Position numbers and translations under genes: made by a program | In this document: piece after piece, positions 7,028 through 12,803 of the stretch | Numbering within the stretch: position 1 is the first letter of the stretch | Layout: each line of letters begins with the position of its first letter | The notes under the pieces: generated by a model | The model's input: only the letters and a program-made list of their open reading frames with translations | What the model was told of the DNA's origin: nothing | Database searches by the model: none | Assembly: GCA_023379355.1 (NCBI GenBank) | Contig: JAMCUD010000020.1 | Span: 1-15,072 of the forward strand | Length of the DNA stretch: 15,072 bases | Reading direction: 5' to 3' | DNA from: Thermoplasmatota archaeon | GTDB lineage: Archaea; Thermoplasmatota; Thermoplasmata; Thermoplasmatales; Thermoplasmataceae

Positions 7028-8177
7028 TTCGTGCCACCTCCATGACATTGAGACTCTTTGTGAAAATTTCCTGGACCTCTTTCTCAGGAATTGAGTTATT
7101 GACAATTCCTGCACCTGATCTGGTATAATATCCATTACCGGAGCAATAAACACTTCTGATAAGCAGGGCAAGATCCATACCTGACCTTCCGACGGTTCCA
7201 ATACAACCGGAATAAGGTCCTCTTGGAGTATCCTCAAACCTTCCTATGAGTTCAAGTGATCTCTTCTTTGGGGCACCACTGACAGTTCCTGCAGGAAATA
7301 CAGACCTGATAACCTCCAAGGGTTCATCAGTGGACGAAACAGAGGAGACTCTGCTCACCAGGTGCTGAACGTTTCCAAACCTTCCTATTTCCATATTTTT
7401 CTCAACCTTTACAGTCCCCGGAATCGATACCCTTGCCAGATCGTTCCTTGCAAGGTCAACAAGCATCCTGTGTTCACATAGTTCCTTTGAATCATTAATA
7501 AGTGTTTTTCCTAGCAATTCGTCTTCCTGGGGAGTAACACCCCTTCTGACGGTACCTGCAATTGGATCAACGGTGAGTCTACCGCCTTTCATTGTAACCA
7601 GATTCTCCGGTGAACTCCCGATTATCTCAAACTTTCCGAACCTGTAATAATAAACATAGACCGATCTGTCAAATTCAAGGAATTCAGAAAGGCATCTTAA
7701 TGGATCGAAGGCAGGGAGCTGGAAGTCTCTGGAAATCACTACCTGCAGAAGCTCTCCGTTTCTGATCCTGTCACGGAGTTCGCTGATTACACTGGCAAGT
7801 TTTCCGTCTTCAAGATTTTCTCTGGTAAGTATTCTTCTTTCCTTTTTCGCCATTCTTTTATAGCTGCCTTTATCAACATGATCTGGCATGAATGACATAA
7901 CCAGGGGCCATTCAGATCTTCTGAACTGTACACCCGGAAAATTTTCACCTATAAAGTCAAATGAGATGGCCACAGGAAGGTCAGTTCCATCTTCCATTCC
8001 TTTGAGGTTCTGGAAGAATCTGCTTACCTCTTCATGTGTGTTCATCAGATCAGGTTCACCTTTAGAGGTGAACAGGGTCTCTTCACCCTCTGTCTTGTTC
8101 ACATCGTCAAATTTGCAGAAATATGCGAAATTGCCGGGCCCATCCAGCAGTGACGGTAAGAGATCACAGAGTGGCAT
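7008..8177 (-). CDS. trpE: Anthranilate synthase aminase component
   Basis: TrpE makes anthranilate from chorismate with ammonia from TrpG. The catalytic C-terminal half is well preserved: RDRIRNGELLQVVISR, IGSSPENLV, DPIAGTVRRG, CEHRMLVDLARNDLARV, NVQHLVSRV (conserved His of the VMH position kept), FPAGTVSGAPKKRSLELI, RGPYSGCIG and SGAGIVNNSIPEKE. These are the chorismate and Mg2+ binding blocks. The 389-residue length is short for the family (Sulfolobus about 420). The N-terminal subdomain is the reduced part: I cannot find the LLES-type motif that forms the tryptophan feedback site. IAGTRPRG has become IAGTVRRG and AEHxML has become CEHRML. The ATG at 8177 has GAGGTG (8183-8188) 5 nt upstream and overlaps the trpF stop by 14 nt. 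It stands next to trpG, so anthranilate synthase is the best call over PabB or isochorismate synthase. Confidence 0.94.
   Translation of the reverse strand: MPLCDLLPSLLDGPGNFAYFCKFDDVNKTEGEETLFTSKGEPDLMNTHEEVSRFFQNLKGMEDGTDLPVAISFDFIGENFPGVQFRRSEWPLVMSFMPDHVDKGSYKRMAKKERRILTRENLEDGKLASVISELRDRIRNGELLQVVISRDFQLPAFDPLRCLSEFLEFDRSVYVYYYRFGKFEIIGSSPENLVTMKGGRLTVDPIAGTVRRGVTPQEDELLGKTLINDSKELCEHRMLVDLARNDLARVSIPGTVKVEKNMEIGRFGNVQHLVSRVSSVSSTDEPLEVIRSVFPAGTVSGAPKKRSLELIGRFEDTPRGPYSGCIGTVGRSGMDLALLIRSVYCSGNGYYTRSGAGIVNNSIPEKEVQEIFTKSLNVMEVARIESFND
7034..7040 (-). promoter_or_regulatory. Ribosome site that fixes the trpG TTG start
   Basis: GAGGTGG lies 6 nt before TTG 7027, inside the last codons of trpE. 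It is 18 nt from the next in-frame ATG (7015), too far, and so decides for the TTG start. Confidence 0.7.
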
Positions 8178-8775
8178 GCCTGCACCTCGCGGCTTCTATG
8201 AACTCTTTCATAACCCGGTGATCCTTTTTTCCAGGACTCATCTCAAGGGAACTGCTGGCGTCAATGAATCTGAATCCCCTCTCCCTTACTTCACTTACAT
8301 TGGACGGTCCTATCTTTCCTGCTACTCCGACTCTTCGGTTTTCGGATACGTATTCAATTTCCGGGAGATATCTCAGGATCCCATCCCGGTTCTCTATAAG
8401 GACAAGATCTGCACCGGCGTTAATCTTTTCATTTATAAGGGAATCTAACTTCTCTCTTCCTGTATATGTTATTACTGAGATTATTTTCCTCCCCAATTGA
8501 TCTTTTATATCCACAATCTGTTCCGGGGAATGGGTAAAGTGAAGCTGTATATAGTCCGAATTGGAAGGATTCTGTTTCACAGATTCATATGATGTGTGGA
8601 CTGCAGCTGCTTTCCCTCCCATGTTTTCTATGTCATCTATGAGTTTCACAGTGCCATGCCTTATTACATTGGTATCAAGAATTACACCCAGAATATCATA
8701 TCCCAGATCCATTGCAGCCGAAGCATCCTCAAGATTGGCGATTCCACAGATCTTTACAATCTCCTCACTGTTCAT
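8164..8775 (-). CDS. trpF: Phosphoribosylanthranilate isomerase, divergent
   Basis: TrpF performs the Amadori rearrangement of PRA to CdRP. The 203-residue protein retains the N-terminal IVKICGI block (catalytic C10), NLEDA, DILGVIL, IQLHF in place of the usual VQLHG, and a C-terminal PGKKDHRVMKEFI. It departs from consensus at places normally fixed: the catalytic aspartate strand (LLDT) reads LIEN (E128), the following GG(T/S)G loop is missing, the phosphate-binding AGGL reads AGKI, and DVSSGVE reads DASSSLE. The start at ATG 8775 is 8 nt after GGAGG (8784-8788), overlaps the trpD stop by 11 nt and is close to the conserved VKICG; a longer upstream frame is not needed. Position between trpD and trpE and the preserved ends make trpF the sensible call; activity is inferred. 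Confidence 0.87.
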   Translation of the reverse strand: MNSEEIVKICGIANLEDASAAMDLGYDILGVILDTNVIRHGTVKLIDDIENMGGKAAAVHTSYESVKQNPSNSDYIQLHFTHSPEQIVDIKDQLGRKIISVITYTGREKLDSLINEKINAGADLVLIENRDGILRYLPEIEYVSENRRVGVAGKIGPSNVSEVRERGFRFIDASSSLEMSPGKKDHRVMKEFIEAARCRHATL

Positions 8776-9760
8776 TAGAGGTGCCTCCGATTCTATCCAG
8801 CTGTTTTCCAACCTTACCTGACAATATTGTTTCAAGCGCTATTTCGTATGCATCGGCGAATCTTCCGGCAATGTTCCTGGAAATGATCAGTGGCGCAGTG
8901 TTCAGGGCAATGAACTTCGCTATTTTCTCATCCTCACCCCTTATGCCGGAGATCGTCATGTTGAAATTTCTGTGAGGATCACTGCTGGCCACATCCTCTT
9001 TTTCTATACGTGTACCGGTTATCTCTTCAGGTTCAATGTTTATTTCAGATATTTTTTCATTCACAAACAGCAATCTGGATCTGCAGAAAGGTGATATCTC
9101 GTCCATTCCATTCTGTGCTGTCACCACGGCACCTGTTTTCCCCGTTTCATTTAATAGTCCAGCATAAACGGGAAGCATGTCAGGATCAGAGGATCCGATG
9201 ATTATTGTCTGGGGATCTGCAGGGTTTGTAACCGGTCCCATATAGTTGAATACTGTTTTGTAGGGAAGTTGTCTCCTTGCTTCAGAAAACATCCTGAAAG
9301 TTCCGTTGAACTGAGGTGCAAGAAGGAACGCAAAACTATGTTTATTGATTCTTTCCAGCAATTCACCATGATCGAAATCGAATCTGTAGCCAATTCGTGA
9401 AAGAAAGTCTGCGCTTCCCACCTTTCCTGTTACTGCCCGGTTTCCATGTTTTGCAATCTTTATCCCCATTGCTGAAGCAGTAATTGCTGCAGCTGTGCTG
9501 ACATTCACCGTGTTCAGAAGATCCCCACCAGTTCCAACTATATCTGACACATCATTCACAGGTGATATGCTGGCAAAAGATCTTATGGCAGCAGAAAAAC
9601 CAGCCATTTCAGTGGAGGTGATTCCTTTATTGTGCAAAAACTTCAGGAAGGCAACCCTATCCTGATCAGATGCATCCGGGGAAGCAAGTCTCTTCATCAT
9701 GGAAAATGCTTCAAAATAAGACAGGTTCCGGCTGAACATTTTTTCTTCTGCTTCAGGCAT
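8765..9760 (-). CDS. trpD: Anthranilate phosphoribosyltransferase
   Basis: TrpD joins anthranilate to PRPP, releasing pyrophosphate. The helical N-terminal domain (about 1-70) precedes the PRPP-binding core: DIVGTGGD (73-80), NTVNVSTAAA (83-92), KHGNRAVTGKVGSADFLSRIG (104-124), the FAFLLAPQFNGTFR segment that matches the anthranilate site, and RRQLPYKTVFNYMGPVTNPADPQTIIIG. The usual DE metal pair of the family probably corresponds to GMDEISP. At 331 residues the length is standard. It is a single-domain TrpD with no TrpG fusion. The ATG at 9760 overlaps the trpA stop as ATGCCTGA, with GGTGA 6 nt upstream. An internal ATG at residue 8 is a less likely start because the ribosome site favours the first. 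Confidence 0.95.
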   Translation of the reverse strand: MPEAEEKMFSRNLSYFEAFSMMKRLASPDASDQDRVAFLKFLHNKGITSTEMAGFSAAIRSFASISPVNDVSDIVGTGGDLLNTVNVSTAAAITASAMGIKIAKHGNRAVTGKVGSADFLSRIGYRFDFDHGELLERINKHSFAFLLAPQFNGTFRMFSEARRQLPYKTVFNYMGPVTNPADPQTIIIGSSDPDMLPVYAGLLNETGKTGAVVTAQNGMDEISPFCRSRLLFVNEKISEINIEPEEITGTRIEKEDVASSDPHRNFNMTISGIRGEDEKIAKFIALNTAPLIISRNIAGRFADAYEIALETILSGKVGKQLDRIGGTSNEQ

Positions 9761-10490
9761 TTCTCGTCACCGCCAGTTCACTTACAAAATTTTTGAAACC
9801 CTCTGTATCATGGGACTTCAGCATTTCAATGAGGAGTGTGCCTATTGCTGCGCCATGTGCCCCGTAGGAGAAAAGTCTCTTTACGTCCTCAATGCTCCTT
9901 ATGCCAAATCCGAAGTTTATCTCACGGTTACCAATAATGGAATTTATCCTTGAAACAACTTCATCCTGGCTGTATGGAACATTAATCCCTGTGGAAGGCA
10001 TCAGGCCATAATAAATCCATGAGTTTGATATTCCAGATACGCTGGTTATGACCTTATCCGGCGAAGATGGGTTGAAGAAGGGAATATACTCATATCCTGA
10101 CCCCTGTATTTCTTCAATGATGGAAGAATTTTCGTCATAGTAATCTGTTAACAGATCTGGAATTATGAGGCCTGAGAAATTACAACTCTTGAGGATACTG
10201 TAGATGTTATCTCTATTTTCGGTAAAATCATCGTGATAGGTCAGCAGATATATTTTCCTTGCCTTTTTCTGAAGGGTGCCGGTCAGTTGAGCAAGGTCAT
10301 TTACGTTGAAATTTTTCAGTCCAGCTTCGTGAGTCTCTCTTATTCTGGGGCCGTCATAATAGGCTCTTCTTGAGGGATAACCCAGTTCAACATAGTCCAG
10401 GGAGTGATCAGGAATTGCCTCAGAAAACTCCTGGAGCGTTGGGTTGTCTGGAAATCCAATTGTAAAATAGAGTATTATCCTGTTTTTCAA
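9753..10490 (-). CDS. trpA: Tryptophan synthase alpha chain, divergent, TTG start
   Basis: TrpA cleaves indole-3-glycerol phosphate to indole and glyceraldehyde 3-phosphate. The catalytic pair is identifiable: VELG (34-37, E35, equivalent to E. coli Glu49) and YYDGP (44-48, D46, equivalent to Asp60). The usual PFSDP between them is replaced by YPSRRAY. Other matches are the PDLL strand, FNPSSPD, WIYYGLMPSTGI for the IY.VS..GVTG block, FGFGI and AAIGTLLI. At 245 residues it is some 15-20 shorter than typical. The frame starts with TTG at 10490: no in-frame ATG exists before mid-gene, and AGGGGATGA (10497-10505) provides a ribosome site. An ATG at 10500 is out of frame. It lies 6 nt after trpB, and in this lineage it should partner TrpB2. 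Confidence 0.92.
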   Translation of the reverse strand: MKNRIILYFTIGFPDNPTLQEFSEAIPDHSLDYVELGYPSRRAYYDGPRIRETHEAGLKNFNVNDLAQLTGTLQKKARKIYLLTYHDDFTENRDNIYSILKSCNFSGLIIPDLLTDYYDENSSIIEEIQGSGYEYIPFFNPSSPDKVITSVSGISNSWIYYGLMPSTGINVPYSQDEVVSRINSIIGNREINFGFGIRSIEDVKRLFSYGAHGAAIGTLLIEMLKSHDTEGFKNFVSELAVTRNA

Positions 10491-10496
10491 GAAATT

Positions 10497-10505
10497 TCAT
10501 CCCCT
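10497..10505 (-). promoter_or_regulatory. Ribosome site supporting the trpA TTG start
   Basis: AGGGGATGA overlaps the trpB stop codon and ends 6 nt before TTG 10490. Aligned to GGAGGTGA it matches at six of eight positions. The ATG inside it belongs to another frame that does not encode TrpA. Confidence 0.55.
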
Positions 10506-11747
10506 GTTGAAAATCGACATATCAAGAAGCCCATGGCCACTTACATTCACCACTACTGTCTTCTTTTCTTCCGGATTGGATCTCACATAGTTTATGGTGG
10601 AAGCCAGGGCATGGCCCGATTCCGGAGCGGCAACTATTCCCTGTGTATTGGCAAACACCCTGAGTGCATCTATGACCTGTTCTTCGCCTATCTCTTCAGA
10701 CTTTACCGTTCCATTTTTAACAAGAATGGATAAGGAAGGAGAAGACCCATGGTATCTGAGTCCTCCGGCATAAATTTTCTCCGGAACAAAATCAGAACCA
10801 AGGGAGTACATCTTTATTGAAGGAAGTATCCCTGCGTTGTCAACATAGTCGTATCCGTACTTTCCCTTTGAGAATTTTGGGACTTCTCTTGCAGTCGATG
10901 AAATTACCGTTCTCTCCTTTCCATCCCTGATAATGGGAAATACAAACCCCCCAAAGTTGCTTCCGCCCCCAACACAACCTATGAGCACATCGGCCTCTTC
11001 ACCGGCAATCTCCAGCTGCTTCTGGGTCTCAAGACCTATAATGCTCTGATGAGTTATCACTGAATTCATCACACTGCCAAGCAAATAACGAAGATCGTTT
11101 TCAAGAGCGTATTCCACAGCTTCTGAGATTGCTATTCCAAGAGAACCTGGGTGATCTGATGAATCTGAGAGGAATTTTCTTCCTGTAGGTGTCAATGGGG
11201 AAGGGCTTGGAACCACCTCAGACCCATATAGATTCATGACAGTTTTCCTGAGGGGCTTCTGCTGGTAGCTGACATTTACCATGAATATTTTTGATCTCAT
11301 TCCGTTCATGGAGGATGCCAGTGCCGTAGCGGTACCCCACTGCCCTGCACCTGTTTCAGTGGTAACTTCCCCTATCCCCTCATTGGCAGCATAATATGCC
11401 TGGGGAATTGCAGTGTTGATCTTATGGGAACCGGTCACTGTAGCACCTTCGAATTTGTAAAATATTTTCCCCCTGTAGTTTAGGTATTTTTCCAGATTTC
11501 TCGCTCTCACAAGAGGTGTAGGGCGTCCTATCTGTTCATATAACTCAATCACTTCGTCAGGTATCTTCTCATATTTCCTGAAGGTGAACTCCTGCTCTAT
11601 GACCTTTTTAGGCAGTATTCTGTTGAGGAGCTCAATGGATGATTTGTGCAAGTCGTTGTCCCTTGGAGGGGGTAATGGTTCCGGAAGATCCGGTACTACA
11701 TTGTACCAGTTTTCAGGAATTATATCTGTATTCTGCGTCGAAATCAT
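10497..11747 (-). CDS. trpB: Tryptophan synthase beta chain, TrpB2 type
   Basis: This PLP enzyme condenses indole with serine. At 416 residues it is a TrpB2-class protein, shown by the N-terminal extension WYNVVPDLPEPLPPP (14-28), GRPTPLVRA (74-82), TGSHKINTAIPQAYYA (105-120, PLP lysine K109), TTETGAGQWGTA (129-140, E131), KPLRKTVMNLYGSEVVPSPS, GSLGIAISEAVE (201-212), GSVMNSVITHQSIIGLE, and the phosphate loop CVGGGSNFGG (258-267). TrpB1-class signatures are absent. TrpB2 proteins usually bind TrpA weakly or transiently; here it is the only beta chain in the window and is next to trpA, so it should be the working beta subunit. It is the first gene of the trp operon. The ATG at 11747 has no Shine-Dalgarno sequence but a TATA box at the leaderless distance. 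Confidence 0.96.
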   Translation of the reverse strand: MISTQNTDIIPENWYNVVPDLPEPLPPPRDNDLHKSSIELLNRILPKKVIEQEFTFRKYEKIPDEVIELYEQIGRPTPLVRARNLEKYLNYRGKIFYKFEGATVTGSHKINTAIPQAYYAANEGIGEVTTETGAGQWGTATALASSMNGMRSKIFMVNVSYQQKPLRKTVMNLYGSEVVPSPSPLTPTGRKFLSDSSDHPGSLGIAISEAVEYALENDLRYLLGSVMNSVITHQSIIGLETQKQLEIAGEEADVLIGCVGGGSNFGGFVFPIIRDGKERTVISSTAREVPKFSKGKYGYDYVDNAGILPSIKMYSLGSDFVPEKIYAGGLRYHGSSPSLSILVKNGTVKSEEIGEEQVIDALRVFANTQGIVAAPESGHALASTINYVRSNPEEKKTVVVNVSGHGLLDMSIFNRG

Positions 11748-11752
11748 AAAAG

Positions 11753-11766
11753 ATGCATCAATGCAT
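11753..11766. promoter_or_regulatory. Candidate trp operator: doubled ATGCAT inverted repeat
   Basis: Two copies of the self-complementary hexamer ATGCAT are separated by CA, so the 14 bp form both an 8-bp-period direct repeat and an inverted repeat. They fill the space between the TATA box (11768-11776) and the trpB start (11747), the classical place for an archaeal repressor to block RNA polymerase. Regulation by tryptophan is an inference; the regulator is not in this window. Confidence 0.5.
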
Positions 11767-11767
11767 A

Positions 11768-11776
11768 ATATAAATA
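11768..11776 (-). promoter_or_regulatory. TATA box of the trp operon, leaderless
   Basis: The - strand reads TATTTATAT here, centred about 26 nt before the trpB ATG, predicting transcription from the start codon itself. A second AT-rich TATA-like stretch at about 11801-11815 overlaps the end of the methyltransferase gene and could give a longer leader of some 35 nt. Confidence 0.65.
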
Positions 11777-11808
11777 CATTATTGAATTGTTTATAGGTTA
11801 CTATATAT

Positions 11809-12483
11809 TTATATCTTGATCCCTATGTGCACATAGATTGTTCCAAACATGAAAGATTTTGATCTTTTAAGCGAAATTCCAGATTTAGTGATCTTATCCT
11901 CAAGTGTAACATGATCGTAGAAATTCTTGACGGACTGTGCAAGGTAAGTGTAAGATCTGCTTCCAGTCAAGCGGTTACCAATAATTGGCATAACTTTATA
12001 AAAGTATATGGAGAAGAACTGTCTGTAAACCGGCATCCTTGGATCAAAAATATCCATGTTTATAAAAATACCACCCTTCCTCAAAACACGGTGCACTTCG
12101 TTGAAATAGTTATCGACATTTTCCAGATTTCTGGTTAGAAAAGCCGATACAACCCGATCCATAGATTCATCCGGCAGTGGGATTTTTTCCGCACTTGCGA
12201 CAATAAACTCTGTGTCCGGGAACATTTCCCGCCTGAACATTGTGTCGGTAACATCCAGACAGGTAGTTCTGCATGTTCCGCATGATTCAATGATCTGACG
12301 GGTAAGTTTACCGGTGCCAGATCCGCAGTCAAGAATTTCAAGGTTATCTTTCAGGTCGAGATTCTTCACCATGTATTTTCGCCATCTTTCGTCCTGGCCC
12401 ATACTTATTAAAGTATCGAGAAAATCATATTTTTCCTGGATTGAGTTGAAAATCTCTCTTACATTTTTCTCCTTATCTCCCAA
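11809..12483 (-). CDS. ubiE: UbiE/MenG-family SAM-dependent methyltransferase
   Basis: This 224-residue class I methyltransferase has the UbiE/COQ5 layout: VREIFNSIQEKYDFLDTLISMG..ERWR (8-35), the SAM-binding EILDCGSGTGKL (49-60), an acidic strand end CLDVTD (75-80), SAEKIPLPDESMDRV (97-111), SAFLTRNLENVD matching the family's SFGLRNV, EVHRVLRKGG (129-138), and VYRQFFSIYFYKVMPIIGNRLTGSRSYTYLAQSVKNF (about 152-188), the quinone-family C-terminal signature. Thermoplasmatales contain menaquinones, so C-methylation of demethylmenaquinone is the likely reaction; another prenylated or aromatic acceptor is possible. The start is TTG 12483, with GAGGG (12493-12497) upstream. The next in-frame Met is residue 28, and nearby ATGs are out of frame. 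It lies 12 nt after the DUF424 stop and ends the mcm operon, 61 nt before trpB. Confidence 0.86.
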   Translation of the reverse strand: MGDKEKNVREIFNSIQEKYDFLDTLISMGQDERWRKYMVKNLDLKDNLEILDCGSGTGKLTRQIIESCGTCRTTCLDVTDTMFRREMFPDTEFIVASAEKIPLPDESMDRVVSAFLTRNLENVDNYFNEVHRVLRKGGIFINMDIFDPRMPVYRQFFSIYFYKVMPIIGNRLTGSRSYTYLAQSVKNFYDHVTLEDKITKSGISLKRSKSFMFGTIYVHIGIKI

Positions 12484-12492
12484 TTTAACATT

Positions 12493-12497
12493 CCCTC
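12493..12497 (-). promoter_or_regulatory. Ribosome site supporting the TTG start of the methyltransferase
   Basis: GAGGG lies 9 nt before TTG 12483 and overlaps the DUF424 stop codon. The ATG at 12491 between them is in a different frame, so the TTG is the only start that keeps the VREIF N-terminal block. Confidence 0.5.
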
Positions 12498-12789
12498 AGC
12501 TTTCTGGCATTCTTGTGAACTGGGCATGTGGTATATTATCAATTGAAATTATGTTTTCCGGGTCAACATACCCCTCCTCAATTGCTTTCTCCACAACATG
12601 TTTCCCCACAAGATTGGCTATGGTGCAGATCCCCAGGGATGATACAAAAGTATCATCATTAACCCTTACGTCACCATAAAAATCTGATCTTATGTCGAGA
12701 TGGAGCTTCCCTTCCCTTATGACTTTGCCCACAATGGACGAATCAGCTGCGGCAAGGAGTACCTCTCCATTAACGCTTGAAATCTTCAT
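12496..12789 (-). CDS. DUF424 family archaeal protein
   Basis: This small protein (97 residues from ATG 12789) matches the archaeal DUF424 family by its blocks: SSIVGKVIREGKLHLDI, SDFYGD, GICTIANLVGKHVVEKAIEEGYVDPENII and the C-terminal IPHAQFTR (family consensus VPHAQ.VR). The biochemical role is unknown; the family is widespread in archaea, small and soluble, with no signal peptide or membrane segment visible. A GTG at 12807 overlaps the mcm stop as GTGA and would add six residues (VTERIN). I prefer the ATG because the family usually begins directly with the first beta strand, although AGGTGA sits 14 nt before it, longer than ideal. Location directly after mcm suggests co-expression with the replicative helicase, but proves no functional link. 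Confidence 0.85.
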   Translation of the reverse strand: MKISSVNGEVLLAAADSSIVGKVIREGKLHLDIRSDFYGDVRVNDDTFVSSLGICTIANLVGKHVVEKAIEEGYVDPENIISIDNIPHAQFTRMPES

Positions 12790-12803
12790 ATTGATCCGTT
12801 CGG

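Noticed and set aside
7028..7237. Upstream extension of the trpG frame
   Set aside because: It lies entirely inside trpE and precedes the conserved MKVLMIDNYDSF start, which has its own ribosome site.
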